This document shows, piece after piece, positions 49,877 to 58,395 of a stretch of 59,208 nucleotides of DNA. The position numbers and the translations under genes were made by a program. Position 1 is the first letter of the stretch. Every line of letters begins with the position of its first letter. Location of the stretch: NCBI GenBank assembly GCA_016223105.1, contig JACRPR010000189.1, forward strand, positions 1 through 59,208. The letters run 5' to 3'. Below the pieces are notes generated by a model that searched no databases, was not told where the DNA came from, and was given only the letters and a program-made list of their open reading frames with translations. The stretch comes from Chloroflexota bacterium (lineage in GTDB: Bacteria; Chloroflexota; Anaerolineae; UBA4142).

Positions 49877-51357
49877 TGGCAGAATCATCCGCGTTGAGTA
49901 AAAGCGCGCGCGAGTACTTTGAAGAAATCTCGCCGTTCGATCTCTATTATCAATTGACCTATATGTCCGCGACCGCCGCCGCGGGCGTCTCGCGCGGCAA
50001 GGTGTTTGAACTCGCGCGCCACTTGCCCTGTCCGCCCGCGCGCTTTTTCAAAGAGATTGATGAAACGGTCGCCAATCTCCGGTTCAACTATCCTGATGCG
50101 GTGCATATGGTTGGCGAACGCGTCAAGACGGAAGATGTAAAAACGTTTTTGTTGCGGCTGTCCGATGCGCTCCGTTCCGGCGAGCCGCTCCCCGGTTTTC
50201 TCGAGCGTGAATCCAATGTGTTGGGTGATTCGTACGGCAACGATTACGAAACCAAACTCGAAAGTTTAAAAAAATGGACGGACGCGTACACCGCGGTCAC
50301 GGTGTCCTCCGCGCTGATCGTGATTATGATTATGGTCTCGACGATGATCTACAGTATGAATCCGGCGGTGATGGCGGGAATGATCACCGTCGCGATTGGC
50401 GGCGCGTTCGCTGTCGCGTGGGTGATGCTCCGCACATCGCCGCAAGAAATATTGGACGTGCCGCTCGCCAAAGGATCGCAACTGCAACAACGCGCGCGTA
50501 AACTCAGCCGCGCCTTGATTCCGCTCGGCATCCTGGTGTGCGCCGCGCTGATCTATTTTCTCAATCTCGACAAGGGCTGGGCGCTGATCCTCTTTGGCGC
50601 GTTTTGTTTTCCCGCCGGTTTTGTGTACGCGCGCGCGCAAGCCAAGACCGAAAAAAAGGATCGCGAGATTAGCGATTTTTTACGCTCGGTCGGCGGCGCG
50701 GCAACCTCGCGCGGCACGACGCTTAAAGAAGCGATCGCGACCCTGCGGTTCGATTCGTTTCCGACGCTCAAGCCGGATATTCATATGTTGGATTTGCGGC
50801 TCAAAGCGTTCGGCAAACCGCGCTTGTGCTGGGATCTGTTTGGCACCGAAACCGGGAGTAAACTCGCGGAGCAGGCGACCGGCGTATTCACCGAAGCGGT
50901 CGGCTTGGGCGGCGACCCGGAACGCGCCGGCAATCTCACGAGCGCGTTCGCGATGCGGACGGCGATGTTGCGCGCGAAACGGCGCGGCGTCGCGGCGACG
51001 TTTGCCTGGTTGATTATCGTGATGCACGCGGTCATGTCCGCGCTGATGGTTTTTCTGCTCGGCATCCTCAACCAATTTACAGTGCGAATGGAAGCCGTGA
51101 TGAAAGGCGCGGGTGGCACCGCGGCGTTATCCACGATGGGCTTGGGCGGAATGTTTCAATTCAACTCCGCGCAAATTCAATTCCTGTCCGACCTGGTCGT
51201 GGGAATGACCGTGATGCTCGCGTTTGTCAACGCGTTCGCGGTCGTCGCCGCGGAAGGTTCGCATCTGATCAAAACGTTGATGTATTCAGCCGTGCTGTTG
51301 ATCATTTCCGGTATTTTGATTTTGGTCGGACCGTCGCTGGTGAAATTGGTGATTTGA
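49876..51357 (+). CDS. ArlJ(FlaJ)-like polytopic membrane platform protein
   Basis: 493 aa. Two T2SSF-type cytoplasmic domains (EEISPFDLYYQLTYMSATAA and SDFLRSVGGAATSRGTTLKE) alternating with about eight hydrophobic segments (VSSALIVIMIMVSTMIYSM, VMAGMITVAIGGAFAVAWVM, LIPLGILVCAALIYFLNL, AWLIIVMHAVMSALMVFLLG, LLIISGILILVGPSLVKLVI). Duplicated TadC-like layout is that of archaellum/archaeal pilus ArlJ. Forms the inner-membrane base for the ArlI motor. The last codons are part of an 88-base unit that is repeated three times after the gene. Confidence 0.86.
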   Translation: MAESSALSKSAREYFEEISPFDLYYQLTYMSATAAAGVSRGKVFELARHLPCPPARFFKEIDETVANLRFNYPDAVHMVGERVKTEDVKTFLLRLSDALRSGEPLPGFLERESNVLGDSYGNDYETKLESLKKWTDAYTAVTVSSALIVIMIMVSTMIYSMNPAVMAGMITVAIGGAFAVAWVMLRTSPQEILDVPLAKGSQLQQRARKLSRALIPLGILVCAALIYFLNLDKGWALILFGAFCFPAGFVYARAQAKTEKKDREISDFLRSVGGAATSRGTTLKEAIATLRFDSFPTLKPDIHMLDLRLKAFGKPRLCWDLFGTETGSKLAEQATGVFTEAVGLGGDPERAGNLTSAFAMRTAMLRAKRRGVAATFAWLIIVMHAVMSALMVFLLGILNQFTVRMEAVMKGAGGTAALSTMGLGGMFQFNSAQIQFLSDLVVGMTVMLAFVNAFAVVAAEGSHLIKTLMYSAVLLIISGILILVGPSLVKLVI

Positions 51358-51601
51358 TCGTACGCCCCCACCCCAACCCTCCCCCGCCCGGCGGGGGAGG
51401 GCAGGGTGGGGGCATAGTCCAAAAATGGTGAAATTGGTAATTTGATCGTACGCCCCACCCCAACCCTCCCCCGCCCGGCGGGGGAGGGCAGGGTGGGGGC
51501 ATAGTCCAAAAATGGTGAAATTGGTGATTTGATCGTACGCCCCCACCCCCAACCCTCCCCCGCCGGGCGGGGGAGGGCAGGGTGGGGGCATAGTCCAAAA
51601 A
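51338..51601 (+). repeat. Three tandem 88-base units, each with a long GC-rich hairpin
   Basis: Units start at 51338, 51426 and 51513. Each has TGGTGAAATTGGTGATTTGA (the end of the ArlJ-like gene) followed by GATCGTACGCCCCC and a palindrome of CCCTCCCCCGCC / GGCGGGGGAGGG type, then GGGTGGGGGCATAGTCC. The gene end and an adjacent palindrome have been amplified together. Sits within the operon, so it must be transcribed. Confidence 0.9.
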
Positions 51602-51603
51602 TT

Positions 51604-52560
51604 ATGGCACTCAATTCGGCAACTCCCCAAAGCAAAAATAATGGATCGGCTTCGATGCCCGATGATCTGCGCGCGCTCCGAATGTTGGAAATGTCGCGCG
51701 AGCCGGACGACGCGCCCAGCGAACCGCGCGCGCCGCTCGAACCGCGCCAGCGATTCAATCTATCGCGTCCAACGATTGTGATTGCGTTAGTGGGCGTCGG
51801 CGCGATCTTTGCCGCGCTCGCGCTGGGTTGGTTGCTCGGTTCGCTGAACCAGCCCGCGCCGCTGGCGTGGCAATCGTCCCCCGCTTACGAAAAAATGTAC
51901 CTGGGCTGGGTCGCGGATCGGTACGCTAAAACCGGCGACGCACAGCAAGCCCAACGCGATTTGCAAGGCGCGCGCCGCGAAGATGTCGCGCGCGCGCTCG
52001 ACGCGATGATCAAGGAAACGAGCGACCCCACGAAACGTCAACGGCTCGGCGCGCTCGCGGATGTGATGCGTCCGCCGGTCTCGCAAACCTCGTTCGTGCC
52101 ATTGCTGATGGCGCAACCGGTTTTTGTGTTCAGTCTTTTGCTTTCGTTCGCGCCGTTACTCGCGGCAATCGCGATCCTGGTTGTGCCGTACATTCGCGAT
52201 CGGGTGAAACCGCCGGTGATCGAAGAAATCGCGACCGAAGAAGCCGCGCAAGATGCCGCGCTTGAAGAATTGCTTGCCGATGTCAAGATCGAAGACCCCG
52301 CGGCGCAAGGCGAAGCGAAAAAAGATGACGCCGCCGCGGCGGAAGAAGAACAAAAGAAAGCAGAAGAGGAAGAAGAACGGCAAGACGATTCCAGCGGCGG
52401 GCTGGGCGATCTCGCCGGCTTGTTCGAGGAAGAGGACACGTCACTCTCCGCGCTCGAAGCGTTCTGCAAGGGCTTGGCGGAAATCAATGTGGACAATTTG
52501 ATGACGAATGCGAAAGAGACGATCCAGACTTTGCGCGACGCGGTTGCTCGGCGGGCATAA
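51604..52560 (+). CDS. Two-helix membrane protein with acidic tail, ArlHIJ operon
   Basis: 318 aa, not recognised. TM1 PTIVIALVGVGAIFAALALG at about 59-80, an extracytoplasmic loop of about 85 residues (YEKMYLGWVADRYAKTGDAQ), TM2 PVFVFSLLLSFAPLLAAIAI, then a Glu/Ala/Lys-rich probably helical cytoplasmic tail (AAAAEEEQKKAEEEEERQDD) ending in LEAFCKGLAEINVDNLMTNA. It takes a place where archaeal operons encode scaffold proteins, so a docking role near the motor is possible, but nothing proves it. Weak ribosome site; a start at 51655 is an alternative. Confidence 0.75.
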   Translation: MALNSATPQSKNNGSASMPDDLRALRMLEMSREPDDAPSEPRAPLEPRQRFNLSRPTIVIALVGVGAIFAALALGWLLGSLNQPAPLAWQSSPAYEKMYLGWVADRYAKTGDAQQAQRDLQGARREDVARALDAMIKETSDPTKRQRLGALADVMRPPVSQTSFVPLLMAQPVFVFSLLLSFAPLLAAIAILVVPYIRDRVKPPVIEEIATEEAAQDAALEELLADVKIEDPAAQGEAKKDDAAAAEEEQKKAEEEEERQDDSSGGLGDLAGLFEEEDTSLSALEAFCKGLAEINVDNLMTNAKETIQTLRDAVARRA

Positions 52561-52591
52561 CACGCTGGAAAAATATCTTCGCCAAAATTTC

Positions 52592-52760
52592 TCCACGGAT
52601 ACAAAAGAACACGGACAATTGAAAAAAATAACCGTTCAGGATGTCATGCTGAGCGAAGCAAAGCATCGCGCTCTTTGCGCGCGCGACGAGCGCAGGATTA
52701 TACAGTGTGCTGAACGATTATAAAAAATCAAGTCCGTGTTCCATTCTGTCAGTGGAAAAT
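52592..52760. repeat. Nested repeat element
   Basis: Outer arms TCCAC..ACACGGAC (52592-52616) and GTCCGTGTT..GTGGA (52732-52756) as at 41546-41608. Nested inside is GTTCAG (52634) ... CTGAAC (52715) holding GTCATGCTGAGCGAAGCA, another widespread repeat. It fills the 247-base gap within the operon. Confidence 0.75.
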
Positions 52761-52807
52761 TTCAAGGCGCGCAAAAATTGGCGAAGATGTTGTATAATGC
52801 AACTGTT

Positions 52808-54229
52808 ATGCAATCCAAACCTCCCGCCAAACCGGTTGTAGCAGACCCCAAACTGCTCGCGCCGGATTCTACAGCGCGCCGTCCCACGCGCCTCGCGATT
52901 ATTCTGTGGTTGATCGCGGTGGGGATGGGCTTTTTTTTCATGCCGTTGTATTTTTTTACGACGGCGTTGCAAGATGATACGCGTAATTTGGAAACCGAAC
53001 TCGGCTCCTTGCGCGTCGCGTTGACGAGCGTGCCGACCCCGCTTCCCGAAGCGCGCCGCGTGCTCACCCCGCTCGCACTGACTCAATCCCAGGTCAACCA
53101 ACTGGGCGCGATTGCGCCCACGCTGTCCGCGCCGCGTCCCGATTGGCAACGCGTGATGCGCGCGATTGGCAATTACGATCCGCGCGTGATCGAAATCAAT
53201 TCGCTCACACAAGCCGGCAACACAATCACGATCGGCGGGAGCGCGCTTCGCGAAGACGTAACGCTCGATTATATTCGCGCGCTCGAGCAATCGAATTTGT
53301 TCGCGCGCGTCAATGTGCTGTCCCTGCAAGTCGCGTCCGCGCCGAGCATCGCCACCGCGCGCCCGCCAACCATTTTGCCGACTGCCGCGCCGACCTGGAC
53401 GCTCATCCCCTCGCGCACGGCGATCCCCTCGCGCACTCCGTTTTCGATTCCGGCAACTGCCGCGCCGGTCGCGACGTTGACCGCGACGCCCACGTTCACG
53501 CCGACGATCACGCCCAGCCCGACTCCCGATGTGCGCGATCAGTACGAGCCGGACGATGTTTCGTTCGCGCCGATTTTTTTCGGCGTGTCGCAATTGCACA
53601 ATTTTTTTCCGCGCGATGATGTGGACACGGTAAGTTTTCTCGCCAAGAACGGACGCTTTTATCGCGTGTTCTCGACCGAACTCGTTCCCGGTGTGGACAC
53701 CTTTTTCACTTTGCGCGTTGGCGCAAGTGTGATGACGAACGATGATGATCCCGAACGCCCGGGCACGCTCGCGTCGAAAATTTCTTTTCAGAACACGAGC
53801 GGCGCGGATCAGACCGCGAATCTCACGATTGTCAATCGCGGCGAGTACGGATCGGACAAATGGTACAAATTGATCGCGGAAGAATACTTGCCGACGCCAA
53901 CGGTTACACCGAGTGCGACCGCGACCGCATCGCCATCGCCCACCGCGACCGCGACGCCATCACCAACGGTTACACCTTCGCCCACCACGACGCCAATCTT
54001 CACGCTGACGCCGACGACCATGCCGACCAAAGCGCGCGCGGAAAATTCGTTTGAGCTCAAACTGATCGCGGCGCGTGAAAATGGAATCGAGTCTTTAGAC
54101 GGTTTGCGCGACATTTGGAACAACCCGCCAAAGCGTCGAGTCCTGGGCTCCGGGCGCAATGACATTCGCGATCGCGCGCAAACGCTGACGGTCAAATTCG
54201 TGATCGTCCTGGAGTTGAAACCGCAATGA
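52808..54229 (+). CDS. PilN-like membrane protein with Thr/Pro linkers and PPC-like domain
   Basis: 473 aa. Basic N-terminus, one TM (LAIILWLIAVGMGFFFMPLY), a helical linker (TTALQDDTRNLETELGSLRV), then a PilN-like ferredoxin fold: PDWQRVMRAIGNYDPRVIEI, LTQAGNTITIGGSALREDVT, DYIRALEQSNLFARVNVLSL. After a Thr/Pro-rich spacer comes a bacterial pre-peptidase-like beta domain (DQYEPDDVSFAPIFFGVSQL, DVDTVSFLAKNGRFYRVFST) and a second spacer. PilN forms part of the type IV pilus alignment complex; here it is joined to an extracytoplasmic binding-type domain. A TATAAT at 52793 lies just before the start, but no good -35. Its stop overlaps the next ATG (ATGA). Confidence 0.72.
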   Translation: MQSKPPAKPVVADPKLLAPDSTARRPTRLAIILWLIAVGMGFFFMPLYFFTTALQDDTRNLETELGSLRVALTSVPTPLPEARRVLTPLALTQSQVNQLGAIAPTLSAPRPDWQRVMRAIGNYDPRVIEINSLTQAGNTITIGGSALREDVTLDYIRALEQSNLFARVNVLSLQVASAPSIATARPPTILPTAAPTWTLIPSRTAIPSRTPFSIPATAAPVATLTATPTFTPTITPSPTPDVRDQYEPDDVSFAPIFFGVSQLHNFFPRDDVDTVSFLAKNGRFYRVFSTELVPGVDTFFTLRVGASVMTNDDDPERPGTLASKISFQNTSGADQTANLTIVNRGEYGSDKWYKLIAEEYLPTPTVTPSATATASPSPTATATPSPTVTPSPTTTPIFTLTPTTMPTKARAENSFELKLIAARENGIESLDGLRDIWNNPPKRRVLGSGRNDIRDRAQTLTVKFVIVLELKPQ

Positions 54230-55323
54230 AACTGCCGTTTCAATTCAAGCGTCCGCAACTGCCGCAACTTTCCGCTGAAACGCGCGAAGCGCTTTCAAAA
54301 AATCTGTACACGATTCTCGCGAGTATTTTCATCGGCGCGATTGTGTTGGGCTATGTTTTCTTTTACGTGTCGTTCGTTGACCCGGCGACGCAAGCGCGCA
54401 ACCGCGTCGCGTCCCAGGTTACGGACGCGCGCAAAGCCGCCGCCGCGCGTGGCATTCTGCCCGAAAGCCCGGACGCTTTGCAAGTGAGATTGAACAACGC
54501 GCGCGCGACCGTGTCCGCATCGCAAAACGCGTTTCTCACCGACGCGCAGGTGAGCGCGGCGATCAAAGTGTTGTATCAATACGCGGACGAAAGCAAAGTA
54601 ACGATTCTCGATTTGCAAACTCAGGTGCGTTCGGGTGTGATCGCGCCGACCGTCGCGCCGACGGTGTCGCGCACGCCCACCACCCTGGCTTCGCCCACAC
54701 CGACGCGTCCGCCGCAAACCGGTCAGCCCACCAGCCCGCCAACTCCGCTGATCAGCCCCACGCCCACGCGTGTTGTGATCACCGCGACCGCGACGTTGAC
54801 GCCGCAACCGACACCCACCGTATCGGTCGGCGATCTGTTCCGCGTAACAGTCGTACGCTTGCAAGCGCGCGCGCCGGCAAATCAATTGGTCGAGTTTGTG
54901 TCGCGCATCAAAGAGACACTGCTCAAGGGCGTCGTCGTCAACGTGTTGAATCTCGAAGGCGATGAAAAATCCGCGGACTTGACGTTGGAACTCGCGCTGT
55001 ATTCGTCTGCGATTGCGAGCGGTGAAAGTACGCCGCGTCCGCAATCTCCCGGCGTCGTCGCGAGTCCTCTTCCGCCGCCGCCAATCCCGGCAACCCCGCG
55101 TCCGCAACTGCCGACCGCGACGCTCACGCCAACGCCGACGGCGACTCGCACCGCGACCAACACATTCACGCCGGTTCCCGCGCGCACGATTTATATCGTG
55201 CGCCCTGGTGACACTCTGTTTTCGATTGCGCGCCGGTACAACACCACTGTCGAAGCGATTACGGCGGCGAATCGCTTGCCGAGCCAAACGATTTACGTCG
55301 GACAACAACTCATCATTCCGTAA
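54226..55323 (+). CDS. PilO-like membrane protein with C-terminal LysM domain
   Basis: 365 aa. TM LYTILASIFIGAIVLGYVFF near the N-terminus, helical linker (ARNRVASQVTDARKAAAARG), a Thr/Pro spacer, a PilO-like fold (SVGDLFRVTVVRLQARAPAN, QLVEFVSRIKETLLKGVVVN, ADLTLELALYSS), a second spacer and a LysM domain (TIYIVRPGDTLFSIARRYNT, TVEAITAANRLPSQTIYVGQ). LysM binds peptidoglycan-like glycans, so this protein could fix the alignment complex to the wall. Partner of the PilN-like protein; last gene of the operon. Confidence 0.75.
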   Translation: MKLPFQFKRPQLPQLSAETREALSKNLYTILASIFIGAIVLGYVFFYVSFVDPATQARNRVASQVTDARKAAAARGILPESPDALQVRLNNARATVSASQNAFLTDAQVSAAIKVLYQYADESKVTILDLQTQVRSGVIAPTVAPTVSRTPTTLASPTPTRPPQTGQPTSPPTPLISPTPTRVVITATATLTPQPTPTVSVGDLFRVTVVRLQARAPANQLVEFVSRIKETLLKGVVVNVLNLEGDEKSADLTLELALYSSAIASGESTPRPQSPGVVASPLPPPPIPATPRPQLPTATLTPTPTATRTATNTFTPVPARTIYIVRPGDTLFSIARRYNTTVEAITAANRLPSQTIYVGQQLIIP

Positions 55324-55368
55324 TTCTGCGCCATATTCGTTTATTTGATCTTGATTCGTTGACACCGT

Positions 55369-55397
55369 TTGCCATTCCCCGCGAATCCAACTATAAT
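55369..55397 (+). promoter_or_regulatory. Sigma-70 promoter for the two-component system
   Basis: TTGCCA (55369-55374), 17-base spacer, TATAAT (55392-55397). It lies 46 bases after the LysM gene and about 200 bases before the kinase start; a 134-base palindromic repeat fills the leader. Confidence 0.7.
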
Positions 55398-55437
55398 GCG
55401 CGCACATTCGATGTCGAATCGTTTGCGAACATTTTTG

Positions 55438-55571
55438 GTAAGCGTTCAGCCCCATCCGTCATTGCGAGCGGTTTTTGCGAAGCAATCCCCGACTTGGTCG
55501 ATCCGGACTTGCAACGCGGAGATTGCTTCGTCGCAAAAACCGCTCCTCGCAATGACACCTGAACGGTTACC
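55438..55571. repeat. 134-bp palindromic repeat, GTCATTGCGAGCG core
   Basis: Ends GGTAAGCGTTCAG / CTGAACGGTTACC; core as at 36967-37098, of which it is a near-copy. It would be in the 5' leader of the kinase message. Confidence 0.85.
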
Positions 55572-55594
55572 ATTTTTGAATCGAGGAGCAAAAG

Positions 55595-57367
55595 TTGGTT
55601 GCTCGCCGTTTCAGCGCAATGGTGTGGATCGCGTTGGTCTGCATCGGCTTGCTCAGCGTGAGCGCGATGCTGATCGCGCTCGCCCAATCGCCCCTGATCG
55701 TTTTTCCGCTCGTCCTCATTTTTGGCGCGCTTATTTTCGGTTATCGCGCGCTTGACCGCGCGCGCGATCTCGCGCGTTATCAACACCAGGTCGTCATTCT
55801 CAAACAGATCGCACAGATCGCGAGCGCGGGACTCGAACCGCGCGCGCTCTTGGCGCGCGTGCTCGACACGTTGCTCGAAACGACGCACGCCGCCGCGGGA
55901 CGCGCGTGGTTGCTTGAAACGGATGCGATGCAGAACATCGTGCAACGCGGATTGTTTCCCGAAACCTTTGCGGAACCGGCGACGCTCGCGCCGGAAAATG
56001 CACACGCGCAAAGAATTGATCTTGCCGCGCGCGCGTGGGATGCGGTGCGCGCGAAAGGATTTGTCGAGGTGATTCGCGCGCCGCTCGTCGCGTCCGATCG
56101 CGTGATCGGCGCGCTCGATCTCGCGGCGCGGCATCGCGGCGAATTGGATCGCCCCGCGCTCGATTTGCTGACCGCGCTCGGCGCGACGCTCGGACCCGTG
56201 ATCGAAAATACGCGCGCGCAACACCGCGCGCGCGCGCGCCAAACGCAAATCGAAAATTTATACAAAGCCGGGATCGCGGTTTCGTCGCAACTTGATCTGG
56301 GACAGGTGTTGACGTTGGTCACGGAACGCGCGCGCGCGTTGGTGAACGCGGACGCGGGCGCGTTGTGCTTGTGGGACGAGCAGAGTCGCTGGCTTGTCGT
56401 CGGCAGTCAGAGCGGCGCAAGAGACGCGTTAGAAATTCAGGACGCGCCCGCCCGGCGCATCGCGCAGAGAATCAGTTTGCGCCGCGTGGACGCGGAACAT
56501 CGCGACGACACCTGTATCACATGTACGCTTGTGCGCGCGCCGTTTCGCGATACGCATTTGCAAGCGCCTCTGCGTTTGGGCGATCAGGTGATTGGATGCT
56601 TGTGCGTTTCATCCGCGCGCGCGCGCGTGTTTAGCGATGGCGACGTCGAACTCGTCAGCGGACTCGCGGCGCAAGCCGCGATCGCGATTGAGAACGCGCG
56701 CGCGTTCAATCGCGCCGGCAACAGCGCGATCGCGCAAGAACGCGAACGGCTCGCGCGCGAGATGCACGACACGCTCGCGCAAATCCTGGGCTTTGTCAGC
56801 ACGAAATCGCAGGCGACGCGCGAATTATTGGAACGCGGGCGCATCGAAATGGCGCGCCAGCAAATGGATCAACTGACGCAACTCGCGCAAGAATTGTACG
56901 CGGACGTGCGCGAAGTGATCCTGGGTCTGCGCGTGGCGATTGCGCCGGAAAAAAGTTTTTTGGTCACGCTCGAGCAGTACGTGCAACAGTACGCGCGCCA
57001 GTGCGACATTGACGCGCGCTTGATCATCGCGGACGATGCGCGCGATGTAACGTTCGCGCCCGCGGTTGAGTTGCAATTGATTCGCATCGTGCAAGAGTCG
57101 CTCGCGAACGTTCGCAAACACGCGGACGCGCGGCGCGCGGTCGTGCGCCTGGCGCGCGTGGACGGGCGCGTCGAAATTCGGATCGAGGACGACGGGCGCG
57201 GGTTCGATCCCGCGCACATCGCGCGCGGTGAGTGGCCCCAATTCGGTTTGCAATCTATGCGCGAGCGCGCGGAATCGGTCGGCGGCGCGTTTCAAATTAC
57301 ATCCCAACCGAACCTGGGCACGCACATCATTGTGCAAATCCCGGTCGGTTATTTGGGTGGGCACTAG
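55595..57367 (+). CDS. GAF-domain sensor histidine kinase (NarX/DesK type)
   Basis: 590 aa. Two N-terminal TM segments (MVWIALVCIGLLSVSAMLIA, LIVFPLVLIFGALIFGYRAL), two GAF domains (about 75-205 and 215-375), HisKA_3 with phospho-acceptor His in RERLAREMHDTLAQILGFVS, and HATPase (RIVQESLANVRKHADARRAV, IEDDGRGFDPAHIARGEW). A cysteine pair in the second GAF (DDTCITCTLVRAPF) could bind metal or sense redox state. TTG start at 55595 preceded by GAGGAG. Its stop shares one base with the regulator's GTG (TAGTG). Confidence 0.9.
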   Translation: MVARRFSAMVWIALVCIGLLSVSAMLIALAQSPLIVFPLVLIFGALIFGYRALDRARDLARYQHQVVILKQIAQIASAGLEPRALLARVLDTLLETTHAAAGRAWLLETDAMQNIVQRGLFPETFAEPATLAPENAHAQRIDLAARAWDAVRAKGFVEVIRAPLVASDRVIGALDLAARHRGELDRPALDLLTALGATLGPVIENTRAQHRARARQTQIENLYKAGIAVSSQLDLGQVLTLVTERARALVNADAGALCLWDEQSRWLVVGSQSGARDALEIQDAPARRIAQRISLRRVDAEHRDDTCITCTLVRAPFRDTHLQAPLRLGDQVIGCLCVSSARARVFSDGDVELVSGLAAQAAIAIENARAFNRAGNSAIAQERERLAREMHDTLAQILGFVSTKSQATRELLERGRIEMARQQMDQLTQLAQELYADVREVILGLRVAIAPEKSFLVTLEQYVQQYARQCDIDARLIIADDARDVTFAPAVELQLIRIVQESLANVRKHADARRAVVRLARVDGRVEIRIEDDGRGFDPAHIARGEWPQFGLQSMRERAESVGGAFQITSQPNLGTHIIVQIPVGYLGGH

Positions 57368-57999
57368 TGCGCGTGTTGATTGTGGACGATCATCCGCTGT
57401 TTCGCGACGGACTCGCGACCTTGTTGCACGCGCGCGGAATGGAAATCGTCGGCGAGGCGAACAATGGCGCGGAAGCGCTCGAGCAGGCGCGCGCGCTGTA
57501 TCCCGATTTGATCTTGATGGACATTAACATGCCGCAGATGGATGGCTTGGAGGCGACGCGGCTGATCAAATTGGAAATGCCCGCGACGAAAATTCTCATC
57601 CTCACCGTGTCGGACGACGACGAAAATTTATTCGAAGCGATCAAGAGCGGCGCGCACGGCTACCTGCTCAAAAATATGCCGTCGCAACAATTTTTCGAAA
57701 CGCTCACCGATGTCGCAAAGGGCGATGCGCCGATTCAACGCGGCTTGGCGGAAAAAATTCTCAACGAATTTTCCGAACGCACGCGCGCGGAAGAATTGAC
57801 CGACCGCGAAAAACAGGTGTTGAGTTTGGTCGCGGAGGGCGCGACGAATCGCGATATTGCGAGCCGGTTGAATGTGTCGGAGAACACGATCAAATTTCAT
57901 TTGAAAAACATTTTGGAAAAATTGCATCTGCGAAATCGCGCGCAAGCCGCGGCATACGCGATTCGCGCGGGGTTGTTGAAGACCGGCGCGCGGGGATAA
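57367..57999 (+). CDS. NarL/FixJ-family response regulator
   Basis: 210 aa. Receiver VRVLIVDDHPLFRDGLATLL, phospho-acceptor Asp in PDLILMDINMPQMDG, Lys in GAHGYLLKNMPSQQF; C-terminal LuxR HTH ELTDREKQVLSLVAEGATNR followed by DIASRLNVSENTIKFHLKNI. GTG start overlapping the kinase stop. Cognate regulator of the GAF kinase; targets unknown, though the filament operon upstream is the nearest candidate by position only. Confidence 0.93.
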   Translation: MRVLIVDDHPLFRDGLATLLHARGMEIVGEANNGAEALEQARALYPDLILMDINMPQMDGLEATRLIKLEMPATKILILTVSDDDENLFEAIKSGAHGYLLKNMPSQQFFETLTDVAKGDAPIQRGLAEKILNEFSERTRAEELTDREKQVLSLVAEGATNRDIASRLNVSENTIKFHLKNILEKLHLRNRAQAAAYAIRAGLLKTGARG

Positions 58000-58006
58000 G
58001 GATCAA

Positions 58007-58035
58007 TTGACGCGAATGACAAGCCGCGCTAGAAT
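58007..58035 (+). promoter_or_regulatory. Sigma-70 promoter for the VapBC-like pair
   Basis: TTGACG (58007-58012), 17-base spacer, TAGAAT (58030-58035), 24 bases before the ATG at 58060; GAGGTGA gives the ribosome site. Confidence 0.7.
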
Positions 58036-58059
58036 TAGCACAGACGAGTGAGGTGAACG

Positions 58060-58386
58060 ATGGCAATTACTGCAACTGAAATCAGACAAATGCAACGCGA
58101 GATTGAAACGCTCAAGAAAAAGGTCGCGCGTTTAGAGAAACGCGAAAATGGAAAACGCCACGCGCATACGCCCGTCGCGCGCGCCAAGAAAATATCTGAA
58201 CGCGAACGTGTGCGCGCGATTCTTCGCAACGCGGGCGTGTTAGCAGAACTGACACCCGAAGAAAAAGCAATGGCGGCGGAATGGCGCGCCTTGCCCCAAG
58301 CGCGAAAAGAATTCATCATTCAGAAATTACGTACGACGCAGTTCAACCCACCACTTTCAGAAACAGTTATGCAAGATCGCGATTAG
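58060..58386 (+). CDS. Small coiled-coil protein, probable antitoxin
   Basis: 108 aa, very basic and helical. EIRQMQREIETLKKKVARLE is a coiled coil; the C-terminal half (ERVRAILRNAGVLAELTPEE, KAMAAEWRALPQARKEFIIQ) is a pattern often found just upstream of PIN-domain genes. It lies 9 bases before the vapC-like gene. Probably neutralises and autoregulates it; no classic AbrB or RHH motif is visible. Confidence 0.65.
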   Translation: MAITATEIRQMQREIETLKKKVARLEKRENGKRHAHTPVARAKKISERERVRAILRNAGVLAELTPEEKAMAAEWRALPQARKEFIIQKLRTTQFNPPLSETVMQDRD

Positions 58387-58395
58387 GGGCGCATC

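Noticed and set aside
51338-51601. CRISPR array
   Set aside because: The three units are continuous near-identical copies that include the end of a gene, with no variable spacers and no cas genes in the window.
58060-58386. DNA-binding ribbon-helix-helix or AbrB antitoxin assignment
   Set aside because: Neither motif can be seen; only position next to the PIN gene and coiled-coil character support an antitoxin role, so a family name was not given.
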